Shown here one piece after another: positions 1-9,943 of a stretch of 64,000 bases of DNA (position 1 is its first letter; the number at the start of each line of letters is the position of its first letter). The translations under genes were made by a program, and so were the position numbers. The notes below the pieces were generated by a model. That model had not been told where the DNA came from, did no database searches, and saw only the letters and a program-made list of their open reading frames with translations. The DNA comes from Mermis nigrescens. Taxonomy: Eukaryota > Nematoda > Enoplea > Mermithida > Mermithidae. The stretch is from assembly GCA_036768485.1 (NCBI GenBank), contig JAVLUZ010000511.1:2432411-2496410 (forward strand), in the 5' to 3' direction.

Positions 1-87
1 ACTTTAAACAGAAAAATCGAATGTTAAAGCTCGACTAAATATTGAAATATTCAAAATTTGAAAATTAAATTTAAAAAAATTCAACCG

Positions 88-443
88 CTAGCCTTTTTCG
101 CTCTCGACCAAATCTTGCAACGGATTCGGATTGGCGCTAAGCGTCGACTGATGTCCGCCGACGTTCGACGCTAGCAGATTTCCGGCGCCGGGACGCCGTC
201 CGCGCCGGCCGGCGACCGTTCGACCGTCGACGCGCTTAACCGGCGCAAAATCGCCGGCGATCGTCGCGGCCGCCGGCGGATTACGGTAGCCGCCGGCGGC
301 GGCGGCGCTCGACTTGCCGCTGCTCAGCGTCGAAAAGTCGCCGGCGGCGGCCGAAAAATCGCCGACGATTCGCTTCGACGGCGGTCGACCGACGCCGCGC
401 GGCTTGACGTCGACGCCCGACGACGAAGCAACCGCGTTGTGGT
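88..443 (-). CDS. kis: kis exon 26, last exon seen, ends in TAG
   Basis: The acceptor is ctttttaag at 444-452, and two bases complete a codon begun in exon 25 (G+AC = Asp). There are 117 codons followed by TAG at 88-90. The product is low complexity: an Ala/Gly/Ser-rich stretch, then RVDGRTVAGRRGRRPG, which resembles the Arg-rich segment (KRRRGRRK) of CHD7. The GC content is far above that of the introns, with heavy use of GCG, TCG and GTC. No good donor precedes the stop, so this may be the terminal exon. If so the BRK domains typical of the family are missing. A weak donor (TTG|GTCGAG) could instead splice on to exons outside the window. Confidence 0.8.
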
Positions 444-956
444 CTTAAAAAGTCCATCGATAATTAGAACATTGAAAAAAAATTCAAAAAAACCTCAAGG
501 GCATCAATTCGATTCTGATCCAAAAACGTACAATACGAGAATAGGCCAACAAAAAACCCAACCACACGAGGGTATGGGAGGAACAGGTGGGATGGGGATA
601 GGCGGTTACAGACCTCCTCGAAAATCACAAATACCTCACTGATTACGATAGACCCCGAAAATGAATTTATAGTACGTTTTTTGCGACTTCTGCCAGTTTC
701 ACCCCATCTTGACCTCCATAATTCGATCATTGTTCATTTTGGCAACCTTCAACGAGTAAGAAAAGGGCCTCCTTCTGACCATAGGTGCGATAGGGCGATT
801 TTGAAGCTTCCAGCAGTACCCTACCAAACGATATTGGGGATGAGGAAGGAGTATGGGTTGGGGGTTTGACCGAAGAAAGTTTTTTCTTTCCTTTATAATT
901 TTTGAAATTGAAAAAAGTGGACCTGAATTTAAAAAAATTTTGGCAACGGTTTTGGT
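444..956. other. Intron 25 proximal part, nothing recognised
   Basis: Intron between exons 25 and 26. Short overlapping reading frames on both strands here have no family resemblance and poor codon structure. No repeat border was identified in this stretch. Confidence 0.5.
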
Positions 957-1163
957 CATACATGTAATAGGGGGAGATGGAGAATCCCCCACTCAAAAGT
1001 CGGACGTCCCCCCATCCCCCAGAGCCAGACGATTTTGGACCCCCCCCCCCGCTCCGCCCCGATCTTTGGAAAAAATCGAATTTTTTGGCCGTTCCCCCCT
1101 TCCCCCCAAAAAAAGGCCCGAAGCCGGGACGCCCCTCCCTAATTTCGAGCCGTTACATGTATG
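957..1163 (-). mobile_element. Family C MITE (GTAACGG family)
   Basis: Starts CATACATGTAATAGG and ends CCGTTACATGTATG, so the ends are inverted. It is flanked by imperfect 8-bp repeats GTTTTGGT (949-956) and GCTTTGGT (1164-1171). The interior has the usual family C runs of C and G and a GGCCATTTTTGG-like core in reverse orientation. No coding capacity. Confidence 0.75.
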
Positions 1164-1443
1164 GCTTTGGTTTTCTGTCATTCGTTCGATTTCGCAACGT
1201 AAATTTATTTGATAAACACTTAGTGGTCAAATGCAAGAACTGTTTTTGTTGTCAGTAGGCATGAACAATATTGGCCAAGGCTACAGTATCCATTCAGCTC
1301 GGCTACAGAAACCTCACCATACTTATTGCAAAAGCCAAAGCGACGCTCAAATACTAAGGAGACCTACGTACCCGCACCGCATGATTTTTCTGTTGTACCT
1401 AAACATAGCATAAAATTTATTAAAATTCAAATTTTTTCGATAC

Positions 1444-1583
1444 CTAAATTCGAATTAAATTTTGGCTCCGAATCCGTCGCCGACCCGTAATCCAAGGAGG
1501 CGATCGATTCTTGAAACGAAAAATTGCATTTGCCCGGCGTCGGCCATTCGCCCGTTTCGACCAAATAACAGACGTTTTGAAGC
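1444..1583 (-). CDS. kis: kis exon 25
   Basis: The acceptor is ttcgttag. One base completes Arg from exon 24, then 46 codons begin LQNVCYLVETGEWPTPGK, and a single G ends the exon at donor G|GTATCG. It matches CHD7 RLDNICEAVLKGKWPV, which follows the FWPKDR motif, and this match fixes the exon 24 donor. Downstream DYGSATDSEPKF is acidic and unconserved. Phases agree on both sides. Confidence 0.9.
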
Positions 1584-2160
1584 CTAACGAAAAATTACAA
1601 TACAAGGGTGAATTAAGACACAAGCGGATCACTGAAACTTTTAATTTGTGCTTTATATATTCCGAGTATCAGTTGATAATTCTTACCAAAATTTTACCTC
1701 TGTTTACATTTTGACCCGAATTCGGCGTTTTCGGCCCAAGAGTATTTTCCCGTAAATTTTATTATCGATTCACTTAAATTCGAGCATCGTAAAAGTAGGT
1801 GGTTGACGCTAAATTTCAAGTTTAAGGCATCTTTGAATGATCAATCCAAAAAATTCCCAGTGCGGGCAGATTATTAAGTACAACAAGCTCAGGTATAGTT
1901 AAATTTTTTCGATTCCCACACATAACCCGACTTTGAGTCAAATAAACAGCAAGATTTGACCTTGACTAAATGACCAACAGGTCCTAATGTGTCTAACCTC
2001 AAGTCAGATCTAGGAGGCTTATTCTTAGGGCAGCGAAGAACTGAGACGATCCGAGCCCAGGATCAAAATGGCATTATTATATCGTAAATCAGAGGAGCAA
2101 TAAAAACGACAAACACAACGAAAATAATAATACGGCGCAACTAGGAATGAAAACAAATTT
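1584..2160. other. Intron 24 part, no feature seen
   Basis: AT-rich intron sequence next to the tandem tRNA unit. No exon, repeat end or structured RNA was recognised. Confidence 0.5.
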
Positions 2161-2171
2161 TACGATGCAGC

Positions 2172-2244
2172 GCGTTGATGGTGTAGCGAGTTAGCATTGT
2201 TGCCTTCCAAGCAATAGATCCGGGTTCGACTCCCGGTCAACGCA
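2172..2244 (+). tRNA. tRNA-Gly(TCC), first copy, D-loop insertion
   Basis: The cloverleaf has acceptor GCGTTGA pairing TCAACGC with discriminator A. The anticodon arm is GTTGC-CTTCCAA-GCAAT, giving anticodon TCC, and the T arm is CCGGG-TTCGACT-CCCGG. A TTTT stop for RNA polymerase III lies at 2248-2251. Compared with the second copy it has one extra A in the D loop (AGCGAGTT instead of AGCGGTT). This splits the G18-G19 pair and falls in the A-box promoter, so this copy may be weak or a pseudogene. It is antisense to kis. Confidence 0.85.
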
Positions 2245-2537
2245 ACCTTTTCAAAATTTTTTCTAAAAATAAATCAAAGGAAACAAAACAACGAAATTTG
2301 CGCTTTTTTATCTTGACGATATCTTGCGGAGAAAGACACTTCGTATTGAACAATAATATGCCAAGAAATTGATTATTAAAAGAACAAGATTACAAAATTT
2401 GTCTTATTTGAACTCTTCAAAAATCTTTGCCTTAAAAATCCATAAAGCCATAATTAAGGTACATCGGCCAATAAGACAAATATCTACAGTAAATTAGGAC
2501 CGAGATGAACAATTTGCGACAAATTCGTAGACGGAGC

Positions 2538-2609
2538 GCGTTGATGGTGTAGCGGTTAGCATTGTTGCCTTCCAAGCAATAGATCCGGGTTCGACTCCCG
2601 GTCAACGCA
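2538..2609 (+). tRNA. tRNA-Gly(TCC), second copy, intact
   Basis: 72 bases with canonical arms: acceptor GCGTTGA/TCAACGC, anticodon TCC in the loop CTTCCAA, T arm CCGGG/CCCGG, discriminator A and no intron. The D loop keeps AGCGGTTA and matches the usual A-box. A TTTT terminator follows. It decodes GGA/GGG glycine codons. It lies inside kis intron 24 on the opposite strand. Confidence 0.92.
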
Positions 2610-3100
2610 ACCTTTTCAAAATTTTTTCTGATTAAAGGTCAGACATCAAAGGAAACAAAACAACAAAATTTGCATTTTTTTACCATGACGATATCCTTAT
2701 GAGAAAGAAACTTCGTATTGAACAAAAAGATGCCAAGAAATTGATTAATAAAAGAACAAGATTACAAAATTTGTCTTCGTCTTCGTTAAACTCTTCAAAA
2801 AATCTTTGCCTTAAAAATCCATAAAGCCATAATCAAGGTATATCACCCAATGAGACGAATATCTACAGTAAATTAGGATTGAGATGAACAATTGGCGACG
2901 CAAGAATATTATCGAAAAAATAAACTATTACCCGTATAATTGTTCAAATTATAAATTGCTAATTATCGATTATCGATTTTTCGCCAAATCTAGCCGAAAC
3001 GCTTCGGGCAAGGCTATGTAGGTATAAAAATATTGGTGGAGGGTGCATCATTTCCCTTACACTTACAGTAACCCTCAGTAGGCCCACCCGGTACAAATAC

Positions 3101-3338
3101 CTCAGCATTATGGTCCTTTCCTTGGGCCAACACATCAAATTTTCGACCGCGAATAGGCTCGTTGCCAAAATATTCTGATCGGCCAATACGTCGGCGATGA
3201 CCCGATCGGTCGACGAATCGTTGGTCGTTTCGGCGATTTGTTCGATTTTGGAAGACTTGTTCAAATCCGCATTGTGCGATTCGCCCGAGGTTGTCAAACG
3301 GGACAAATTTCGAGTCACCGCTCTGTTAGTATTGCATT
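3101..3338 (-). CDS. kis: kis exon 24 (WPKER segment)
   Basis: The acceptor is gtttttag. Two bases complete Glu from exon 23, then 78 codons begin CNTNRAVTRNLSRL, and the exon ends AG at donor AG|GTATTT. Near its end, MCWPKERTIML matches CHD7 FWPKDRVMIN, which fixes both frame and position. The preceding Asp/Ser/Thr-rich stretch (KIEQIAETTNDSS) is unconserved. Its acceptor and first ~35 bases are copied in tandem upstream. A stronger-looking donor (ACT|GTAAGT) 34 bases downstream breaks the fit with exon 25. Confidence 0.9.
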
Positions 3339-4320
3339 CTAAAAACCGGCAAAAATGAGAAAATTAAAAAAAAACAAAACTTATACTAATCACGTAATCA
3401 AAGGTCAAAGGTCAAAGGTTTTGAGTTTCTCTAGCATACAATAGTCGGATGGATTTATCTAGGACTAAATTTCGAGTCACCGCTCTATAGTTTTGCATTC
3501 TAAAAAACGGAAAAAAATGAGAAAAATTTTTATAAAAGTTACACTAATCTAAGATAAATGACGTAATCAAAGGTCAACGGTCAAAGATTTTGAGTTTCTC
3601 TAGCAAAATATAGTCTGATGGATTTTACTAAGACTAAATTTCGAGTCACCGCTCTGTTAGTATTGCATTCTAAAAACCGTAAGAAATATTGAGACTTTAA
3701 TAAACCTATAAGATAAGTGATGCAATCAATAGTCAAAGGCATAGGTGGGCGGCATCAAAGCTCTGGGGGAGGGGGTGCAAGAATTTTTCAAAGGTCAAAA
3801 AATGACCTCAAAAGTGGTGGTATGGCGAAAAAACACCATGTTTCAACGTTTTCCCATCGAGCACTATCCATTGGCATCAAAAAATTGTGAAAAAAAACAG
3901 AAAAATTTCAAAAATTGAATTCTGGGGGTGGGGATCACACCTGGGCGTGGGGGGGGTACGCACCCCCCAGAAACCAAAATACCCCCCAGAAATCAAAATA
4001 CCTCCCCAGAATTCAATTTTTGAAAATTTTTTTCGCTTTTTTTCGCAATTTTTTGATGCCAATGGATAGTGCTTGATGAGAAACGTCGAAAAATGGTGTT
4101 TTTATCACCATAACACCATTTTTAAGGCCATTTTTTGACCTTCAAAAAAATCTGCACCCCCCCAGAAATTTCTTGCTGCCCACGTATGGTGGGGCTGTGC
4201 CTACCCCTAACCTCCACGCCCAGGTACGGTCAAAGGTCAAACATTGCTAGTACGTTTTGCATAAGATAGTCTAATGGATTTTTTAGTATTAATTAGAAGG
4301 ACAAAAAGTAGACTGAACGA
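3304..4320 (-). repeat. Tandem repeats copying the exon 24 splice acceptor
   Basis: Units of about 162-169 bp start near 3304, 3467 and 3636. Each contains the minus-strand acceptor TTTTTAG|AATGCAA followed by the first ~35 bases of exon 24, then intron with GGTCAAAGGTCAAAGGT. A fourth partial unit resumes at 4229 after the family D insertion at 3740-4228. The third copy of the acceptor is identical to the real one; the second differs at a few bases. Confidence 0.85.
3740..4228. mobile_element. Family D element, palindromic double copy
   Basis: Flanked by GTCAAAGG at 3732-3739 and 4229-4236. It holds two family D units head to head: CATAGGTGGGCGG at the left end, GTACCTGGGCGTGG (reverse complement) at the right, and the core word GATGCCAATGGATAGTGC in both orientations. 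It lies inside the exon 24 acceptor repeat. No coding capacity. Confidence 0.85.
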
Positions 4321-4861
4321 ACTGGCTCTTTTCGATTAATTTGAATAATAATAATAAACAACCCAAATTTTTTTTCTTTTCGAATTATTTTGCGGCAAAA
4401 CTTTTATGGGAGATTAAAAGCCAAAATATAGTCAGTTCGGCTTATCTGGGCTAAGCTACTGATCTGATGAGGCTCTGCTCCGATCCGAATATTATCTGGT
4501 AAAATTTAAGCAGCGCTAGATCGGCCAAGAAATTCGAAAATGTCCCAAATTCTATAAAATTCATTCGCTCGCTTACATAGTAATTCTTTTTCAAATTTAA
4601 TTTAAACAAATTTAAATTTAAATTCAAAAATTTTAGCAATCAATTTTCTCACGCAAGAAACTATGGCGCGGCTGTATGTATGATGAGGGTAGATAGGCTG
4701 ACTCAAAACCTGCAGCCGACCCCACCTCCAAAATTTCTACCCAAACTTTTGGGCAAAAACTTGCTGCGCTAAGCTTATTTTAGCTGGTGATTCTAATCCA
4801 ATGATAAGAAATTTGGGCGTTTTAACACACTTATGTACTTCAGAACGTGAAAGAAGCGCAC

Positions 4862-5094
4862 CACACCTGGGCGTGGGGGGGGGTGGCTGGGGGGTCTACA
4901 CCCCCCGAGAAAACAAAATACCCCCCCAGAATTCAATTTTGAATTTTTTTTGGCAATTTTTTGATGCCAATGGATAGTGCTCGATTAGAAACGTCGAAAA
5001 TGGTGTTTTTTTCCGCCATACCACCATTTTTAAGGCCATTTTTTGACCTTCAGAAAATCTTGCACCCCCAGAATTTTCTTGCTGCCCACGTATG
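4862..5094 (+). mobile_element. Family D MITE
   Basis: Starts CACACCTGGGCGTGG and ends CTGCCCACGTATG. Exact 8-bp duplication AAGCGCAC at 4854-4861 and 5095-5102. The interior has CCCAGAATTCAATTTT and GATGCCAATGGATAGTGCTC. Confidence 0.9.
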
Positions 5095-5102
5095 AAGCGC
5101 AC

Positions 5103-6202
5103 CAACCATTTTTATCAATTTCTTAAATTATTTTAAAAATTTCCCAGATATCGCAGGCCAATTAGAATCGGCGAAATGACAAAAATTTTATACAGTACAA
5201 CAAACCACAATTTCACGAGTTGAAAAAATTTCTCTCTATAACTTTTAACACGAGTTAATCGCTTTGTTTAAACTTATTTAGAATTCAAGCCAATTAAATT
5301 TTATTTTTCCTTCAGAATATTCAAAATTCTATTCAGAACTCAATAATCCTAAAACAGAAGACACTTCTAGTTTTTCCACATCCAAAGCGAGTGAAAATGC
5401 CAAAATTTTTAAGAGGAAAAATAGCAAAAACTTTTCATTTTTTTTCGCTAGTCTTCGAAAACTTCGAACCGACCGAAAATTGAGTAAAGTCTCGTCGATT
5501 AGAAAATAATGTGTAAAGGAGTATGATATTTAAAAAAATCAAGATATATTTGAAGGAAAATGGAAAAAAACAAAAATAAACAGCAACAAAAATTTAGGTT
5601 ATATATATTCATTATCTTAGAAATTTTGGAATACTTTTATTTATTGGCAGCAGAGTATAGGACCAAAAAGAGCACAAAAAATGACCAAAGTTCGATATAC
5701 GTATCGCACGACCTAGGCTCCCAAAATATCTTAGAACTAACGGTGTAAAGTACAAAAACAACATACTTTACAACGCGAATCGCTTTAGGTAATGTAATAA
5801 GTAGTGTAAGGAAAAAGTTTAAGGGAAAAATGCAGCGAAGCGACAATGTAAACTAGTATAATTTTAGGTCAGTCAGCATCAGACATGTATAGCATGAGAA
5901 TTATGAGGGGGCATATGTGCGAAAAGTCAGGGTCGGTAGGAGGGGGGGGTGAAATCCCAGAAATGCAAAACAGTAAATTTGACGTTCACGATTCTTTCGC
6001 CGTTTAAAACGACCAATATGGTCAAAATAGCCTATTAAATATTTTTTCGTAATAATACAGCATTTTTAGTCCACTGACTGCATTGTATCACTTTTAACAC
6101 TGAAAAAATACAGAAATTGGTCAATTTTGGGCGCCTTTTGAGTACGGAAAAATTATAAAATTTTCACTGCTTTTGACCTCAAAAATGATGCGAAAAAACG
6201 TA
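5103..6202. other. Intron 23 part, mostly unrecognised
   Basis: AT-rich intron. The stretch 5860-6180 has G runs and CCAGAAATGC and looks like an eroded MITE, but no ends or duplication can be placed. No exon was found. Confidence 0.4.
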
Positions 6203-6404
6203 CCGTCAGCTAGTGATCGACCGGAGCGGCCAAAATGGCCGAAGCCGGAGATCCGGCCGGAGCCGGATTGAACCATGTTGCTCCGGCCGGAGCCGGAGGC
6301 CGGAGAAATATAATTTTACACGTGTGGATAGATAGGACACCAAGACCTAGACCATAGTGCACATGCATCTTAACTGCATATCGGCTAGTTAGTTATATGA
6401 AATG

Positions 6405-8113
6405 CAGGGGCGGATTTAAGGGGGACGGCGGGGGGGGCGGCCGCTCCCCTACTCATTGGCCAACAATATTTGGCGAGATAAAGAATGCAGGGGCGGATTT
6501 AAGGGGAGGGCGGGGGGTGGCCGCCCCCCAGCTTGGCCAAAAATATTTGGCGAGATAAAGAATGGATATGCAATTTGCAATGAGTTTTGGCCGTCAGTGT
6601 ATAATTTCTCAAAATTTTTCTGGCTCTATGCGTCGGATATGTACCTATTAATGAGATTTATTTACTTTCTTGACGACCTGGAAGCCATTATGTATCTGTT
6701 CATATAGGTTTCAAAACAATTTTTACAGCAGAAACAGCTATTTTTGCATAGTTTTCTTCTATTTTCGATTTAAAATTTCGTGGTTTCGCATCAAATGCTA
6801 TAAATACAAGAAATCTAGCAGTAAATCATGCTTCTAGACACCATTTTTTTCGTATTCTGCAAAAATTTTTCCCGATGTACAGAGATTTTTTGGGACCGTC
6901 TTTGTACACGTACAAAGATTTTTGGGAAGACAGAAATTGCAAAAAAGGTCTGTACTTCGAAAAACATTTTCGGCGCTTCACGCCGAAATGAGTGATTGTG
7001 TGTTCTATATATTTTTATAATGGCAGAAATTGCATTCCAAAAGGAAAAATGTCGAATTTTTCGGCGCTTCGCGCCGTTTTACGATTCTTAGTGATTTTTG
7101 TCCTAAGAGACCCAGAAATTACCTAAAACACACTACCAAAATTCGAACAACTCTGTTTTTACCACACTAAAATCGCTACTGTACCATATAAGAGTACCTA
7201 AAAAATTTGTGTGCAAAATGTACAAAGACTTTTGGGGACGATCTTTGTACATGTACAAGCGGACCTCGTACAAAAACACTGACTGCTTCTAGACGTCTAT
7301 CCGCCTTGATTTCAAAAGTTTTCCGGCGCTTCGCGCCAGATTTTTATAAAGTCAAAGAAAGTTAATGATTTTCTCGCACAAAATTGTCGAAAATTTCAAA
7401 ATTTTTAGAAAAAATATTGCATTAAAAGTGATTTCATGTAAAAGTACACAATGTACAACACCCCGAAAAAACGCTATTTCGCGCGTTAAGGGCAAATTTT
7501 TGTACATATTTTTGACTGTTTTAGGAAAAGTTGGGATACCGCCCCCCTTAGGGGAATCCTAGAGAATGGATTTGCAATTTGCAGTGATTTCTGGCCGTCA
7601 GTGACCATAATTTCTCAAATTTTTCCGGGCGCTACGCGCCGGATGATACCTATTAATGACATTTATTTAATGTTTTGGCGACCTAGAAGCACGCTTTTTT
7701 ATGTTTGGCAAGAGATTTTTCCCGATGTACAAAGACTTTTCGGAGCCGTCTTTGTACATGTACAAGGATTTTAGGGAAAATAAAAACTGCTAAAAAGGTC
7801 TAAAATTCACATCAAGCAATAAATCATTTTTCTTGACAGCTATCCTCTTTAATTTCACAAATTTTCCGGCGCTTCGCGTCAGATTTTTGTTGAAGTCAAA
7901 GAAATTTAATGATTTTTTTCACACAAAATTGTCTAAAAGTTTAAAATTTCTAGAGAAAATATTGCGTCAAAAGTGATTTTATGTGAAAGTATACAATGTA
8001 AAATACTGAAAAACGCCATGTCGCACTTTGAGGGCAAATTTTCGGACCTATTTTCGGCTGTTTTTGTAAAAGTAGGGATACCGCCCCTTAGGAAAATTCT
8101 AGATCCGCAACTG
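6405..8113 (+). mobile_element. Family F element (GGCGGATC ends), interrupted
   Basis: Starts CAGGGGCGGATTTAAG and ends CTAGATCCGCAACTG. The first ~83 bases are duplicated (second start at 6488). The interior has CGGCGCTTCGCGCC hairpins and a family B insertion at 6840-7286; part of another family B copy lies near 7700-7830. No matching 8-bp flank was found, so the borders are approximate. Confidence 0.6.
6840..7286 (+). mobile_element. Family B MITE (TTTGTACATGTACAAA family)
   Basis: Flanked by TTCTAGAC at 6832-6839 and 7287-7294. The right end is GTACAAAAACACTG; the left end has diverged. The interior holds CCGATGTACA, CTTTGTACACGTACAAAG, two GGCGCTTC-type hairpins and the conserved CTAAAATCGCTACTGTACCA. 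Confidence 0.8.
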
Positions 8114-8759
8114 GTAAAATAGACTACATTCAACAAAATTTTATTCAATGCTTTTATTGAGAAAAAGCTGTCGTCTCGTTAGCCTGCCCTAAATAAAGCG
8201 TCAATAGGCAATATTTGATGTTAAAGCATGATTGTGTGTGACCGTATATACATATGTACTTACATACTATATTATGTTCAGTGAACCGCGAATATGACGT
8301 GCAGAATGGACAGCAACATTATCTGGAAAATTAGTATAGTGTGTGCAGTGCAGGCATACTGCATCTTATGCTACCCTATGACTTCCAGTCTTAACAGGAA
8401 TTTACTGCAGCGATTTTCACAATTTTTGTTTCATTTTCATTTTCGTTTTTTTCCTAAAATGAATATTCTACGATTGTGGTGGTGATAGACACTTTATTTG
8501 GTGTTATTTCCTTTTTCTGCTATTATATTGTGCTCTGACTAAATTTAATAAGCATAATGTCAGCAATGAGTACGTTCGGTCACTATGCAAAAGACGAAAA
8601 AAATTCCGGCCTCCGGCCGATTTTTTGATGTCCTCCGGCCGGAGCACCGGAGTGGGAAAAATGGCCGGATTTGCCGGAGGCCGGATCTCCGGTCGATCAC
8701 TACCGCCAGCTTTAATCGCCGGACAGTTACCTGTCTGGCTGACCCTGAGCGAGGGTAAC

Positions 8760-9640
8760 AACCCCTCCCCCTACTATGTGAATGTACGGGGAGGGGTGAA
8801 ATTTTAAAGCGCTTTTTTGAGCTCAAAAAGGTAGTTAGTACGCATCAAAATCATCATTGAGAAGTAAGGGGGCGGGGGTGACATTCTTGAGCTCCTTTTG
8901 GGCTCGAAAGAGTACATGGTCGCTGTAGATGACGCGCCATCACCCTCTGAATTATAATGGATGAAGCGTCGCGAGCGCCGCTCGCTCCACGTCATACGCC
9001 ATCATCTCTTTTTCTATTAAGCGCCATTAACCTCCATCATCCCGTTAATCTGGCGATGCGGAGGGCGCAATTTAGCTATTAATAGCGCCAACAAGGAAGC
9101 GCGCACGTGAATGCTGGCGAACTTCCTTCTCGAAGGTGCTATTAATAGCTAAATTGCGCCGTCCGCATTACCAAATTAAGGGGATGATGGAGGTTAATGG
9201 CGCTGAATAGAAAAAAGAGATGCTGGCGCATGATGGACGTAACGCGGCGCCCGCGGCGCACCATCCATTATAATTATGAGGGTGATGGCGCGTCATCTTC
9301 ATGGCGACAACTGTAGATATGCATCAAAATCATCATTTTTCAACGGTTCTGACGACGCCCTGTTTCCAGAGCGCAAAGGCTGAAAAAATTCGAGAAAAAC
9401 GCCAGAAAAATTCGACAAAATATAGTAAAAAAATAAGTAAGTTCGACACTTCTAAGCAAAAAGTTATCTAAAACGCCTAAAGCAACCAGCACCATTTCTA
9501 CCAATTAATCGGAAAATCGCGAATTCGAGAGGATGGGGTGAAAAAATTTTTGGGGAGAGGGGGCTAAAACTTTTCTGGTGGTAGGGGGTTGAAAAATTCT
9601 CCCGAAACCCCCCTGACCACTTAGGTTCAGTCTGGAAATA
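8760..9640 (+). mobile_element. Eroded family A copy split by a palindromic MITE
   Basis: GGGGTGAAATTTTAAAG, GCATCAAAATCATCATT and a later AAAATCGCGAATTC resemble the two halves of a family A element. They are separated by the TA-type MITE at 8915-9313. The ends cannot be placed exactly. Confidence 0.45.
8915..9313. mobile_element. Palindromic TA-type MITE, copy 1
   Basis: A nearly complete inverted repeat with TA on both sides (8913-8914, 9314-9315). The arms share GATGACGCGCCATCACCCTC, CATCATCTCTTTT and AGCTATTAATAGC. The centre carries GGAAGCGCGCACGTGAATGC. It would fold into one long hairpin. Other copies lie at 29285-30026 and 55543-55977. Confidence 0.85.
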
Positions 9641-9659
9641 AATAAAAATAGCAGTATAC

Positions 9660-9742
9660 CTTTTTGCAAGGACAACAATATATCTTTGAAAGAATACTGA
9701 GGGTCCAACACGATATTTTCTTCGGTTTTCCATAAGCCGTGT
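9660..9742 (-). CDS. kis: kis exon 23
   Basis: The acceptor is tattgcag, then one base, then 27 codons beginning HGLWKTEENIVLDPQYSFKD, then G at donor G|GTATAC. It aligns without gaps to CHD7 KHGVSRTDYHILNDPELSF. It joins in phase to exon 24 (G+AA = Glu). Its first base needs a preceding AA to give the conserved Lys, which exon 21 does not supply but candidate exon 22 does. Confidence 0.9.
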
Positions 9743-9943
9743 CTGCAATAAAATCAATCAGTTATAACATCTTGTTTAAAGGATACTAAAATATGCTGAA
9801 TAAATTCAGGCTAAGCTTTTTCAATAGGTATAGTAATCGGGTACAAAATCTGTAATCCAATTTAACTTGCTAATCCGGCAATTCACCATAATTAGCGCTT
9901 TGATAAAAAAACCAGCAAATATTGATCGAACAAACCTAAGTTA

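Larger units (their letters stand above)
2161..2895 (+). repeat. Tandem duplication carrying tRNA-Gly
   Basis: Two head-to-tail units of about 366 bp. Each holds a tRNA-Gly(TCC), then CCTTTTC, then a conserved AT-rich 3' flank with the shared words AAAGAACAAGATTACAAAAT and ATCCATAAAGCCATAAT, and ends ATGAACAAT(T/G)(T/G)GCGAC. The flanks are still mostly identical, so the duplication is recent compared with the gene. Confidence 0.85.
6211..8702. mobile_element. hAT-like element with CCGG-rich ends, host of nested insertions
   Basis: The ends are TAGTGATCGACCGG and its inverse CCGGTCGATCACTA, followed inward by repeated CCGGAG/CTCCGG. Flanks are CCGTCAGC (6203-6210) and CCGCCAGC (8703-8710), an 8-bp duplication with one mismatch. 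TAGNG ends with an 8-bp duplication fit the hAT superfamily. The interior is a family F element carrying a family B element. No transposase frame was found. Confidence 0.8.

Noticed and set aside
1511..1714. Plus-strand frame MKRKIAFARRRPFARFDQ
   Set aside because: Antisense of exon 25.
3067..3100. Extension of exon 24 to the stronger donor ACT|GTAAGT
   Set aside because: Adds RYLYRVGLLRVT, breaks the match to CHD7 and is out of phase with exon 25; AG|GTATTT fits both.
8560..8826. Short frames in CCGG-rich sequence near 8600-8800
   Set aside because: Fall in the end of the 6211-8702 hAT-like element; simple GC repeats.
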